Of a stretch of 64,000 bases of DNA, positions 1-8,981 are shown in pieces. The translations under genes were made by a program, and so were the position numbers. Position 1 is the first letter of the stretch, and each line of letters opens with the position of its first letter. The notes beneath the pieces were generated by a model that was not told the origin of the DNA, did no database searches, and saw only the letters and a list, made by a program, of their open reading frames with translations. Source of the DNA: CAINVV01 sp963663005 (GTDB lineage: Bacteria; Bacteroidota; Bacteroidia; Bacteroidales; Prolixibacteraceae); NCBI GenBank assembly GCA_963663005.2, contig CAXXHH010000010.1:310001-374000 (forward strand), given 5' to 3'.

Positions 1-429
1 ATCATTATCGACGTCGCCATCAACGATAGTACCGCAGTGACCATGAACTGTATATTCGCAATTGCAGACATCGGCTATAACAAACAGGCCTTTGGTCTTC
101 GGATCTTGCTTAATCGCCCTGATGGCCTGTTGTACAATGCCATTGTGTTCGCAAGCGACACTCCCGTCATCATCTTTGTGCGGTGGAATTCCAAATAACA
201 AAACCGACTTTACGCCAGCTTCAACTATTTGTTTGCACTCTTCGACTAGCAAATCGACAGAAAGTTGCGAATTCCCTGGCATAGAGCCGATCGGATTGTT
301 CACATTCGTTCCGGAGCAGACAAACAATGGCATCACGAAATCGTCAACTGACAGTTTGGTTTCGGTAACCATATCTCTTAAAACACTGTTGTATCGTAAT
401 CTTCTTAATCTTGTAACTGGAAATCTCAT
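1..429 (-). CDS. hemB: Porphobilinogen synthase (delta-aminolevulinate dehydratase), 3' end cut by window edge
   Basis: Condenses two 5-aminolevulinate molecules to porphobilinogen in the cytosol. Only the first 143 codons are inside the window; the C-terminal half with the Schiff-base lysines is missing. The start MRFPVTRLRRLR leads into the family pattern FVMPLFVCSGTNVNNPIGSM. The metal-site segment DVCNCEYTVHGHCG near the cut end carries the three cysteines typical of zinc-dependent HemB. It starts 16 nt after the hemCD stop, so it is the third gene of a hemA-hemCD-hemB transcript. Identity is secure; only the length is unknown. Confidence 0.95.
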   Translation of the reverse strand, partial: MRFPVTRLRRLRYNSVLRDMVTETKLSVDDFVMPLFVCSGTNVNNPIGSMPGNSQLSVDLLVEECKQIVEAGVKSVLLFGIPPHKDDDGSVACEHNGIVQQAIRAIKQDPKTKGLFVIADVCNCEYTVHGHCGTIVDGDVDND

Positions 430-445
430 GGCTATTTTTTTTTAG

Positions 446-2152
446 TTATTTGTAAAAATTGATGATGGCATCTGTCAGACCCTGGGCGTTTGACATCTCT
501 GCCGTTAACGTTGGTACAAATCCAGCTTCCTGGATGGCTCGTGATGTTGTAGTTCCAATGCTGCCAATCTTCAACTCGCGCAACAAACTGACATCCACCA
601 GCGAGACAAAATTATTAAAAGTCGACGGACTGGTAAACAATATCATATCGTAGAGACCATCGGAGATCTGCTTGACGACCATTGGATCGACATTTTTTGG
701 AGCACAGGTCTCGTAGACATCAACCCGATCTACCTGATTTCCCTGGCCCAGATGATTTATCAAGGTGTCATCGGCCAAATTTCCAAGCGATAACAAAATT
801 CTTTTCCCTGCAGGCTTATGCGTATTGATAAACTCCGCTGCCAACTCCAATGAGCCATGCGATGCGGCAATAAACGCCGGAGAATATCCATAGTATTCAA
901 GCTCAGACGCCGTTTTCGAGCCAACGACTGCTACTTTCAGCGAGGCTGGCAATTCAGAACTACCTGTCAGATCAATTAACTGCTTGAAAAAATGAATTAC
1001 CCCATTTCTGCTTGTAAAGAAAAGCCAATCGTAGCTACCAAGACTACCAATTTTAGCCTTATCAGCAGAAGTAATCTCGGAAGGCTTTATCTCGATCATT
1101 GGTAACGCAAGGACTGTAGCTCCATTTGCCGCCAATAAATCTGGCAATGTATCACCCGTCTCAGGAGCGCGGGTGGAAATAAAGATTTTGTTGTGAAGAG
1201 GCAATTCTGCTTTTAAGGCAAACGGATCTTCTAATCGGATGGCTTTAAGAATCTCCCTGCCGCCGCCATTGAGAAGCCGCTCTGCTAATTGAACAGACAA
1301 TTCAACAGCCTGATCAATAGGACATTCAGCCGTTTCGCTCAAAAATTCTTCTCCGCTGATGCTTGAAATAAATCCGGTTATCTCAAACTTATTCTCTTCA
1401 ATACGACTGTAACTGCCTACCGGGATTTGGCAACCACCTTCAAGTGTGCGCAAAAAAGCGCGCTCAGCATTGGTGGCAATCAACGTATCATTGTCGCAGA
1501 TAGAATTGACAATTCCGGCAATTACCGGATCATTTTCACGAATTTCAATTGCGATTGCCCCCTGACTGCAGGCTGGAATAATCAACTCAGGATCAATGAG
1601 CTCTGCGATATAGTCAGACATACCCAAACGCTGCAAGCCGGCGCCGGCCATCACCATTACCGTGCAATAGCCCTCCTCCATCTTCCGGATACGTGTATTC
1701 ACGTTCCCACGAATTTCAACAATCTTAAAATCTTTGTTGATACGGAGAAGTTGTGCTTTTCGTCTTAAACTGGATGTGGCAATGATATCGTTGGTAGTCA
1801 GATCTTTTAATGTCCTGTTGGAAGTGTTGATTAAAGCATCCCGAACTTCTCCCCGCTTCAATACGGCACCCAGTACGACACCTTCCGGGAATCGGGTGGG
1901 AAGATCCTTTAAACTATGCACCGCCATGTCGATTTCATTTTCGAACATAGCTACTTCCAATTCTTTGGTAAACAACCCCTTATCTCCAATTTTAGAAAGT
2001 GGGACATCCAAAATTTTGTCCCCTTTGGTTTTGATCACCACGATCTGAAAATTGTACTCCGGAAATTTTTGCTCAAGCTCTTCTTTAACTACATTAGCCT
2101 GATAAAGAGCCAGCTGACTTCCTCTGGTTCCAATTCTTATGGTTTGCTCCAT
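446..2152 (-). CDS. hemC: Fused porphobilinogen deaminase / uroporphyrinogen-III synthase
   Basis: 568 residues carrying two consecutive heme-pathway enzymes. Residues 1 to about 305 are HemC, which polymerises four porphobilinogens into hydroxymethylbilane. The catalytic aspartate is D83 in HSLKDLPT, and C241 in the GGCQIPVG motif should hold the dipyrromethane cofactor. Residues from about 318 to the end, starting HNKIFISTRAPETG, match the low-conservation HemD fold that closes the ring to uroporphyrinogen III. HemC alone is usually about 310 residues, so the extra 250 are a second domain and not a frame artefact. The start lies 2 nt downstream of the hemA stop, suggesting translational coupling. 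HemD assignment rests on position and length more than on motifs. Confidence 0.93.
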   Translation of the reverse strand: MEQTIRIGTRGSQLALYQANVVKEELEQKFPEYNFQIVVIKTKGDKILDVPLSKIGDKGLFTKELEVAMFENEIDMAVHSLKDLPTRFPEGVVLGAVLKRGEVRDALINTSNRTLKDLTTNDIIATSSLRRKAQLLRINKDFKIVEIRGNVNTRIRKMEEGYCTVMVMAGAGLQRLGMSDYIAELIDPELIIPACSQGAIAIEIRENDPVIAGIVNSICDNDTLIATNAERAFLRTLEGGCQIPVGSYSRIEENKFEITGFISSISGEEFLSETAECPIDQAVELSVQLAERLLNGGGREILKAIRLEDPFALKAELPLHNKIFISTRAPETGDTLPDLLAANGATVLALPMIEIKPSEITSADKAKIGSLGSYDWLFFTSRNGVIHFFKQLIDLTGSSELPASLKVAVVGSKTASELEYYGYSPAFIAASHGSLELAAEFINTHKPAGKRILLSLGNLADDTLINHLGQGNQVDRVDVYETCAPKNVDPMVVKQISDGLYDMILFTSPSTFNNFVSLVDVSLLRELKIGSIGTTTSRAIQEAGFVPTLTAEMSNAQGLTDAIINFYK

Positions 2153-2154
2153 GC

Positions 2155-3405
2155 TTAATTCTGTGCGAATAATTGATTGACGACTGAAATATATTCCCTG
2201 TTACAGCCGTTGTCTGTCACCGTCTTGATATTCTCGATCATCATCCCGATCAATTTCTTTGCGATGAGATCGCCATATTCAAGAGCCTTCTCATACTCTA
2301 ATTCTTCCCTGTTTTTGATCATTCCTTCCAAAACATTCTTGCTGGCTTCCTGAAAACTGGTCGAAATGGTTTTGAAAGTTGGTGCCAGCGCCCGAATATT
2401 GAACCATTTCATGAACTCAGAAACGGATTCTGCTATCATCTCTTCAGCAAGGGAAATTTCACCTTTCCGCTTCTCAAGATTATTTTCAATAACGGAATTC
2501 AGTCCGTCAATATCATATACATGAACATGCTCAAGGTCACCAACCTCCATCGCTACATTCCTTGGCACAGATAAATCAATAAAAAACAGCGGTCTACCTT
2601 CACGCTTTGCCATCGCAGTTTTAACTAATTCTGCAGTAAAAATCGGCCTTTTTGAAGCGGTTGAAGTAATAACAATATCGTTAACGAGTAACAATTCATC
2701 CAGTTGATCTATCTCTGCAACTTTAGCATGGTACTTATTAGCCAGCTCCTCTGCCTTTTCTTTGGTTCTGTTGACAATGGTAAATAGCGAACAGGATTTT
2801 TTAATCAAATTTTGCAGTGTAAGTTCTCCGGTTTGTCCGGCACCTACCAGCAAAACCGGGTGCGAGCTAAGATGATGCAATTTTTTTGAGGCCAGTTCCA
2901 CACCAGCATAACTGATTGAAACGGCTCCTTTATTCAAGGCAGTTCCGGTGCGAACCTGTTTACCCGCTTTCAGCGCGTCGTCAAAAAGGCGGCCAAGGGT
3001 ACAGCTGATTAATTTGTTGGTTTTGCTGATTTGCACAGCTGTTTTTATCTGACCAACTATCTGGTATTCACCTAGAGCCATAGAATCTAAACCTGAACCA
3101 ACATGGAAAAGGTGATCCACGACTTCGGCATTTTCTTTGTGGTAAAAATATTTCCGCACATCCTTATCCATTTTTCTAAAACTGAAAAGCAGATTTTCGA
3201 TGTCGGTAGCGCTCAATTGCACCAGAATCTCATTCATTTCATAGTAGATTTCGGTGCGATTACAAGTCGACAACACAATCGCTCCCGATAATCCGTTCAA
3301 TTTAAGCAACGGAACAAAACGCTTAATATCTTCTTCGCAAAAGACAAAACGCTCTCTCACTTCTATTGGCGCTGATTTGTGGTTTAATCCAAGTAGTCCG
3401 ATCAT
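2155..3405 (-). CDS. hemA: Glutamyl-tRNA reductase
   Basis: 416 residues, normal family length. Reduces glutamyl-tRNA(Glu) to glutamate-1-semialdehyde, the first committed step of C5-pathway tetrapyrrole synthesis, using NADPH. The nucleophilic cysteine is C48 in LSTCNRTEIY, the specificity-domain signature GSGLDSMALGEYQIVGQ follows, and the Rossmann nucleotide loop VLLVGAGQTGE is in the middle. The C-terminal helical dimerisation domain is complete. It is the first gene of the hem cluster, which is read toward lower coordinates, so its upstream region should hold the operon promoter. HemL is not in view. Confidence 0.96.
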   Translation of the reverse strand: MIGLLGLNHKSAPIEVRERFVFCEEDIKRFVPLLKLNGLSGAIVLSTCNRTEIYYEMNEILVQLSATDIENLLFSFRKMDKDVRKYFYHKENAEVVDHLFHVGSGLDSMALGEYQIVGQIKTAVQISKTNKLISCTLGRLFDDALKAGKQVRTGTALNKGAVSISYAGVELASKKLHHLSSHPVLLVGAGQTGELTLQNLIKKSCSLFTIVNRTKEKAEELANKYHAKVAEIDQLDELLLVNDIVITSTASKRPIFTAELVKTAMAKREGRPLFFIDLSVPRNVAMEVGDLEHVHVYDIDGLNSVIENNLEKRKGEISLAEEMIAESVSEFMKWFNIRALAPTFKTISTSFQEASKNVLEGMIKNREELEYEKALEYGDLIAKKLIGMMIENIKTVTDNGCNREYISVVNQLFAQN

Positions 3406-3722
3406 CTTTTTATGCCTCCGGTATGATTTCGAAGCGATATTAGAAATAGAATCTGTAGTAATTCTGAAGTTGAGTGAGGCAGATTATTCCGTTATGTAGA
3501 ATACAAAATGTAAAAGCAAGAGCAAATTGTGACGAAGCAGTGGCCCAAGTCGATTTGAGCTATAGATGGGGTGAAATTTATGATTCGTTAAAATGCAATA
3601 AATAAGCTGTTTATCAAACTCTAAAACGCTCGAAAATATGGTCCTTGCTACCGTTTTACCGTGCCTGTAACTGATGATTGATAGCCACAAATCTAACTAT
3701 CTGGATTAATTCAAAATTAAAG
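3406..3722. other. Non-coding stretch upstream of hemA
   Basis: 317 bases between the hemA start and the 3' end of the sensor-kinase gene. No convincing gene, RNA or terminator was found. Short open frames here lack protein-like composition. It must contain the hem operon promoter, but I could not identify a box pair with correct spacing. Confidence 0.5.
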
Positions 3723-5012
3723 CTATTCCTTATTTAAATTCGTTCCAGCAACGAAATTAAAATCAATCTTCAGAGAATGCAGATTCTCTTTAAATTGATA
3801 ACTTATTCCAAATCCATAAAGCGAACAAATTTTCTGGACGATGGCAAGTCCTAACCCGAGTGATTCCGGCGATGAGGAGGATTTATAATACCGTTTAAAA
3901 AGCAAGTTTTCATCTACCGCATGATCTTGCCCTGAATTGGAAATCATCAGAAATTGATTATTCACCTCCACAACCAGTTTTCCTCCCTTAACATTGTGCC
4001 TGACTGCATTTTTCACCAAATTAACAATCAACATTTCAGCCAGGTAAGGATTCATGTACAACGTAACATCCGGGTCAATTTGCTTTACGATCTCAAGTTT
4101 CTTAGCACGGATGAGATCGTCCAGATTTTCGAGTAATGTGTTGATAATAGCCTCCGGACTAACCCTCTTTGAATCAGGAAATTGCTTATTCTCAATTTTG
4201 GCCAGCAAGATCAGGGTACTGTTATATTTTGATAGCCTGACGGAAGCTTCATACGCATCTGCCAGCGCTTTATACTGCTTCTCGCTCATATCACCCGACT
4301 GCAGTAAAAGCTCCAATTTTGAGTTTATGATAGCCAGCGGGGTCTGTATTTCGTGTGACGCGTTCTCCGTATATTCCTTAAGATTCAGATAATCATTTTT
4401 GATACGTTCAGTCATGGCTTTTAGTCCGCGGTTGAGATCCGTAAACTCCTTCACATCCGAATCCTGAAAAGCAAAATCCCCATGCGAATTGAGGTCATAC
4501 CTGTTAATCTTATCAACAGCATCGTAAAATACACTCCAGACCAACCTCGAAGAGTACCGGTTTACCACCAGCAATGTGATAATCAGCAGTATTATTAATA
4601 TCGTCATGGTTGAGATGATACGAATGATCAATGCATCTGTCTCTTCCAAAGATTTGAAAATCTGAATATTGTAATTCTGATTATTGATTTTTTCATTAAA
4701 TCCGAGCTGCCGGAAAAGTTGATATCGTTGTTCTTCCTTATTATAAATCAGGGTGTCGTTATACCTATCGGTGGAAATCGCACGATCAACGGGCTTGATC
4801 AATACAATCTCATTTCGGCTCGGCGGTTGATTGACCGACGAATGCGCCTCCTCCATCTGACGGATAATGCCCAATTTGCGCTTATCCATCTCCTTATTTA
4901 CATTATTGTCGACCTGGATACGCAGGGTATAATAAAATGCTATAATCCCGAATAGATAGATAAACAAGGATATAGACAGCAGATTGAGCGTTGTTTTAGT
5001 TAAGAGTCTCAA
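3723..5012 (-). CDS. Membrane sensor histidine kinase
   Basis: 429 residues. Two membrane helices (about 8-29 and 128-150) enclose a roughly 100-residue periplasmic sensor with no recognised fold. H220 in ASHEIQTPLAII is the phosphorylated histidine. The N-box reads VNLVKNAVRHN and the G2-type box SLGLGLAIVQKI. No HAMP domain is obvious. It overlaps the preceding regulator gene by 4 nt (ATGA), so the two are translationally coupled and almost certainly cognate partners. The ligand cannot be told from sequence. Confidence 0.9.
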   Translation of the reverse strand: MRLLTKTTLNLLSISLFIYLFGIIAFYYTLRIQVDNNVNKEMDKRKLGIIRQMEEAHSSVNQPPSRNEIVLIKPVDRAISTDRYNDTLIYNKEEQRYQLFRQLGFNEKINNQNYNIQIFKSLEETDALIIRIISTMTILIILLIITLLVVNRYSSRLVWSVFYDAVDKINRYDLNSHGDFAFQDSDVKEFTDLNRGLKAMTERIKNDYLNLKEYTENASHEIQTPLAIINSKLELLLQSGDMSEKQYKALADAYEASVRLSKYNSTLILLAKIENKQFPDSKRVSPEAIINTLLENLDDLIRAKKLEIVKQIDPDVTLYMNPYLAEMLIVNLVKNAVRHNVKGGKLVVEVNNQFLMISNSGQDHAVDENLLFKRYYKSSSSPESLGLGLAIVQKICSLYGFGISYQFKENLHSLKIDFNFVAGTNLNKE

Positions 5013-5686
5013 GTGATGTCAAATTTGTAACCTAGTCCGTAAATTGTTTTGATATAATCTTTACACCCCTTTTTCAAGAGCTCTCGCCTAAGATTTTTGA
5101 TATGAGTGTAAATAAAGTCGTACGAGTCTGCAGAATCCATATGGTCACCCCACAAGTGCTCCGCCAGACCTGCTTTAGTTATGATCCGATTTTTATTGGA
5201 AATAAAGAACATCAGCAGTTCGTATTCCTTTTTTGTAAGCACCAGTTCCTGATCTGAAACAAATGCGCGATGCTCATCCGGAATCAATTTTATCTCATTT
5301 AAAATCAATTCATTACTACCATTAAAGCTGATTCTGCGGTGAATGGATTTCAGGTGGGCATTAAGCTCGGCTAAATGGAACGGCTTTGTAAGATAGTGGT
5401 CTGCACCAATTTCCAGCCCTTCAATTCGGTTATCCAGTGAATTGCGGGCGGAAACAATAATTATCCCTACCGTGATTGACTTTTTCTTCACCAATCTTAT
5501 CAGATCGAGCCCACTTCCGTCGGGTAAATTTATGTCAACTACCAGACAATCATAAAGATATAGCTCTATCTTTTCAACTGCATCTTCAAAATTGTAAACG
5601 ACTTCGCACAGGTGACCCTCTCCGTCGAGATATTCGACGATCGCATCCGAAAGCGGAACTTCATCCTCAATTAGTAAGATCTTCAT
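5009..5686 (-). CDS. OmpR-family response regulator
   Basis: 225 residues: receiver domain (about 1-120) with acidic pocket IEDE and phospho-acceptor D51 in VVDINLPDGSGL, the conserved lysine in LTKPF, then a winged-helix DNA-binding domain ending YIKTIYGLGYKFDIT. It is the first gene of a two-gene unit with the overlapping kinase. Target genes are not identifiable. Confidence 0.93.
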   Translation of the reverse strand: MKILLIEDEVPLSDAIVEYLDGEGHLCEVVYNFEDAVEKIELYLYDCLVVDINLPDGSGLDLIRLVKKKSITVGIIIVSARNSLDNRIEGLEIGADHYLTKPFHLAELNAHLKSIHRRISFNGSNELILNEIKLIPDEHRAFVSDQELVLTKKEYELLMFFISNKNRIITKAGLAEHLWGDHMDSADSYDFIYTHIKNLRRELLKKGCKDYIKTIYGLGYKFDIT

Positions 5687-5725
5687 TCACAATATGATTT
5701 ACACAGCCAACGACGATTTGCAAAT

Positions 5726-6910
5726 TTAAAATAAATCGGTTGGATTTATCCGCAAAAATTCCTCTATTGGAATTCCGCCCGTGCCAACTAACAAAACTTT
5801 ATCCGGATGAAATTTATCGGAAAACAACTGCATGCCCGGGGCTACAGAATATCTGCCGCTTTTAACTTCTAACGCGATCAGTTTGCCTTCTTTTTCCAGA
5901 ACAAAATCCACCTCATTTGCACCATCCCTCCAATAGTGAACGGTGTACCTTTCAGCCAATGAATTATTAATCAAATGTGTGCCGACTGATGATTCGACTA
6001 ACCTGCCCCATTTTGTCGGATTAACAGCAATTTCAGCTAATCTGGTGTGATCCAGCGCACTCAATAATGCATTATTATACACCTGAAATTTGGGACTCGA
6101 AGATCTCTTTCTTATCACATTGCCAGCATACTTTTCGAGCCCGGCTAATAGTCCTGATTCAGAAAGCAAATTGAGATAGTGGGAAAGAGTCGTTGTATTT
6201 CCGGCATCCTGAAGCTCCCCGATAAGTTTCGTATAAGAAAGAATCTGACCAGAGTAAAGCGAACCCAATTCGAACAAGCGTTTCAATATTGCGGGCTTTA
6301 ATACTCTGGTAAGCATCAAAATATCCTTTGATATCACGGTATCTATCAATGAATCCTTGACATAACTCTTCCAACGATCCTCATCCCCTATTAGCGACGC
6401 GGAACCCGGATAGCCACCAAAATAGATATATTGATCTAATCCCCAACCGAAAGCATCACTCATCTCAGAATAAGACCAGTGACCGAGATAAAATGTCTCA
6501 AATCTGCCTGCAAGTGATTCAGTTAGTCCCTTTTGGATCAATAACCGTGAAGAACCTAATAGAACAACTTTAATATTTGCATTTGCCAAAGTATCAGCAT
6601 CCCATTGCTGCTTAACAAGTTCACTCCAGTTCTCAATCTTTTGTATTTCATCAATGACGATAAGGTACTCCGAAGCTCCGCCTGCCTTCATTCTCATTCT
6701 CACGGTTTCCCAAATCTGTTGCAGCCAACTTCTGTTACCGCTCAAAATGGCATCCGCCGATTCATAAACATAGTCGACAGAAAGTTTTTTTACAAGCTGT
6801 GATATCATTATGGTTTTTCCAACTTGGCGAGGCCCCATAACTACCTGTATAAACTTTCTTGGCTCTTCAATTCGATTCTTAAGTTCCTTTAAATAAACTC
6901 GTTCAAACAT
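5726..6910 (-). CDS. AAA+ ATPase of the AAA_14/DUF4143 family
   Basis: 394 residues. The Walker A loop GPRQVGKTIMI begins near residue 26 and a Walker B-like VIDEIQKIENW follows. A C-terminal DUF4143 region carries a nuclease-fold-like segment with EVDFVLEKEGKLIALEVKSG, an E-x-K pattern reminiscent of restriction-type catalytic sites. Proteins of this family are very common in Bacteroidota; their function is poorly known. The gene stands alone. Its upstream DNA is an ordered repeat (6918-7005) that begins 8 nt before the start codon, which suggests dedicated, possibly self-mediated, control. Confidence 0.88.
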   Translation of the reverse strand: MFERVYLKELKNRIEEPRKFIQVVMGPRQVGKTIMISQLVKKLSVDYVYESADAILSGNRSWLQQIWETVRMRMKAGGASEYLIVIDEIQKIENWSELVKQQWDADTLANANIKVVLLGSSRLLIQKGLTESLAGRFETFYLGHWSYSEMSDAFGWGLDQYIYFGGYPGSASLIGDEDRWKSYVKDSLIDTVISKDILMLTRVLKPAILKRLFELGSLYSGQILSYTKLIGELQDAGNTTTLSHYLNLLSESGLLAGLEKYAGNVIRKRSSSPKFQVYNNALLSALDHTRLAEIAVNPTKWGRLVESSVGTHLINNSLAERYTVHYWRDGANEVDFVLEKEGKLIALEVKSGRYSVAPGMQLFSDKFHPDKVLLVGTGGIPIEEFLRINPTDLF

Positions 6911-6917
6911 AATACAA

Positions 6918-7005
6918 AATTTTACTCATACTACTGATTAAAATTACTCAAACCGATGAATAATTTTGCTCAAACTACTCAGTAATTTTACTCAATATTG
7001 TGCAT
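6918..7005. repeat. Four direct repeats with an exact 22-bp period upstream of the ATPase
   Basis: Cores AATTTTACTCA (6918-6928), AAAATTACTCA (6940-6950), AATTTTGCTCA (6962-6972) and AATTTTACTCA (6984-6994) start exactly 22 bp apart, about two helical turns, so all lie on the same face of the DNA. Two of the four are followed by AAC. An extra TACTCA half copy lies at 6976-6981. They sit directly upstream of the ATPase start codon at 6910, in its 5' leader or promoter. An operator array is the simplest reading. Confidence 0.75.
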
Positions 7006-7029
7006 TATACAAAATATTTGAAAGATTAT

Positions 7030-7920
7030 TTATAACCCGTCTACCTTCTCAGTCTGAATATGAACTGGTTCGTGAGGTTCAGCATGGATATATACTTCGC
7101 TGCGATTGATGCGCGAACCAATCTTGTGTTCTATTTTATCGCAAATCTCATGGACGCTCCGAAGACTCAAATCAGGATCCAAATGTACGTTAACCTTGAT
7201 GAAAGTGTCGGCACCCGAATTTCTAATTTTTAAGCTATGGAAGTGCTTCACCTCAGAGAATTCGGAGAGTGTCATTTTTACAATATCAATCGTTTCTAAC
7301 GGGGCTTTGTCTAGTAAGACATCAATTGCCTTTTTTCCCAACCTGTACGAAACGAAAAGCACGATTAAGGCTACTCCCAGCGCGGAAATCGAATCCGCAA
7401 AATAGAAACCGAAGTTAGCACAGATCAAACCAAGAAGCACAACGGCAGAGCTCCAGATATCAGTCGAGAAATGCAAAGCATCTGCCTCCAACGCCTGACT
7501 GTTATATTTTTTCGCTACCCTGCGCAGGGCTCTGGATCGGGAAATATCAATTACGATTGAACTCACGACAACGATGTAACTCCAAACGCTAATTTCGATG
7601 TGGGTGTTACCAGTGACGAGCCGGGTTATGGCCTCGTAAATAATCCAAACGCATGTTATAAGCAGTAGAAATGTCTCAGCCAAGGCCGAAAAATTCTCCA
7701 CTTTACCATGGCCGAAGTTGTGATGCTTGTCTGCCGGCTTATCGGAAACCCTAACCGAAAAATAGGTAATTACTGCAGCCACCATGTCCAAACCCGAATG
7801 CAAGGCCTCCGATAAAATCCCCAAACTACCAGTCAAAATACCTATTACCAATTTAAAACCAGTCAGGAAAATGGCAGCCAGAACTGAGATAAAGGCTACA
7901 TTCAACTTCTCTTTTTGCAT
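7030..7920 (-). CDS. Cation diffusion facilitator (CDF) transporter
   Basis: 296 residues, with about six membrane helices followed by a cytosolic C-terminal metal-binding domain. Metal-site residues typical of CDF exporters are visible: HSGLD in helix 2 and HFSTD in helix 5, plus the loop HHNFGHGK. These proteins exchange Zn2+, Fe2+ or Mn2+ for protons to export metal. The His-plus-Asp sites favour zinc or iron, but the substrate is inference. A TAATTTTG box read on this strand at 7969-7962 could be its -7 promoter element, back to back with the tcdA promoter. Confidence 0.92.
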   Translation of the reverse strand: MQKEKLNVAFISVLAAIFLTGFKLVIGILTGSLGILSEALHSGLDMVAAVITYFSVRVSDKPADKHHNFGHGKVENFSALAETFLLLITCVWIIYEAITRLVTGNTHIEISVWSYIVVVSSIVIDISRSRALRRVAKKYNSQALEADALHFSTDIWSSAVVLLGLICANFGFYFADSISALGVALIVLFVSYRLGKKAIDVLLDKAPLETIDIVKMTLSEFSEVKHFHSLKIRNSGADTFIKVNVHLDPDLSLRSVHEICDKIEHKIGSRINRSEVYIHAEPHEPVHIQTEKVDGL

Positions 7921-7976
7921 AAACCAGGAATTATAAGATTGTGGCTACTGTAAGATAGGGTCAAAATTACCCCAAT

Positions 7977-8007
7977 TTTGCTAAAAAAAAATTGCATTGT
8001 ACTTTTG
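7977..8007 (+). promoter_or_regulatory. Bacteroidota-type promoter for tcdA
   Basis: TTTG at 7977-7980, a 19-bp spacer and TACTTTTG at 8000-8007 match the -33/-7 pattern TTTG/TAnnTTTG used by the primary sigma factor of this phylum. Transcription would begin near 8014, giving a leader of about 135 nt before tcdA. Confidence 0.55.
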
Positions 8008-8149
8008 AGTAGAAATTAGGACTATTTTCAGTTCGCACCGTTCGCAAAAGAAGTCACCCACCTTACGATATAATAGTTTTTTGTACTTTCGGCCTGAAAA
8101 TTAATTACAGAATATATTTAATTAGCTGTATTTCAATTATTTAATTTTA

Positions 8150-8953
8150 ATGAATCTAAAAAGGGGGATATTTCAACGTACTGAATTACTGTTCGGAAAA
8201 GAGCGGATGGAAAGGGTCATGTCCAAAAAGGTGATCATCTTTGGAATCGGCGGAGTTGGAAGCTGGTGTGCCGAAAGTCTGATCAGAAGTGGTATCCAAC
8301 ACTTGACTATTGTGGATTCTGATCGGGTTTGCATGACAAATATCAACCGGCAACTGCACGCTACAACCCTGACCGTGGGCGAAGTAAAGACTGAAGCTCT
8401 TAAGAAACGCTTGCTCGAAATAAACCCTGCCGCCGAAATCACAGCAATACAAAAGATTTACAACAAAGACAATCACGATTTTTTCGAACTGGACAAGTAC
8501 GATTTTATTATTGATGCAATTGATAGTTTGGGCAGCAAGACTCATTTGATCAGACAGGCAACGCGGACCAATGCCGTGTTTATCTGCTCCATGGGCGCAT
8601 CTTTGAAACTCGACCCGACCAGGATCCGTGTGGCTGAATTTTGGAAAGTGATTGGCTGCCCCCTGGGTTCGAAAATCAGAAAAATGATCAAAAAGGGAGA
8701 CCTTCCAGCTAAGAAATTCAGATGCGTCTTTAGCGATGAAGTAATTGAAAACAGTGGATCCGGCTCATCATGTGGCACAGATAAATGTCTCTGTCCAAAA
8801 ACAAAAAATGCTCCGGGCGATCCGGAGCTGGCCGATCATGAATGGTGCAGCCAAAAGGCTGTGATCAATGGAACCGTAGCCCATATCACAGCCATTTATG
8901 GCTTCACCATTGCCGGACTGGTAATTCAGGATATCTACAACGAAATACCGTAA
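8150..8953 (+). CDS. tcdA: tRNA threonylcarbamoyladenosine dehydratase
   Basis: 267 residues, ThiF/E1-like fold. Uses ATP to cyclise t6A37 of tRNA to its ct6A form. The nucleotide-binding glycine loop GIGGVGSWCAESL, the DSDRVCMTNINRQLHA segment and the DAIDS motif match the TcdA/CsdL subfamily and not MoeB or ThiF. The C-terminal third holds an unusual cysteine set, SSCGTDKCLCP plus a further Cys in HEWCSQ, that could bind a metal. No sulfur-transfer partner genes flank it. Start chosen at the first ATG, which gives the usual short N-terminal helix before the Rossmann fold. Confidence 0.92.
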   Translation: MNLKRGIFQRTELLFGKERMERVMSKKVIIFGIGGVGSWCAESLIRSGIQHLTIVDSDRVCMTNINRQLHATTLTVGEVKTEALKKRLLEINPAAEITAIQKIYNKDNHDFFELDKYDFIIDAIDSLGSKTHLIRQATRTNAVFICSMGASLKLDPTRIRVAEFWKVIGCPLGSKIRKMIKKGDLPAKKFRCVFSDEVIENSGSGSSCGTDKCLCPKTKNAPGDPELADHEWCSQKAVINGTVAHITAIYGFTIAGLVIQDIYNEIP

Positions 8954-8981
8954 ATACCTAATTAACAGTCAGATATTTTTT

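Noticed and set aside
62..445. Plus-strand frame opposite hemB.
   Set aside because: Antisense shadow; the minus strand encodes clear HemB motifs.
3500..3535. TTTG and TACATTTTG words on the minus strand as a hem promoter.
   Set aside because: Only 10 nt between the boxes, far below the 19 or so required, and the -7 box has an extra base.
3484..3690. Minus-strand 68-codon frame upstream of hemA.
   Set aside because: No protein-like pattern or neighbour logic; lies in the promoter region.
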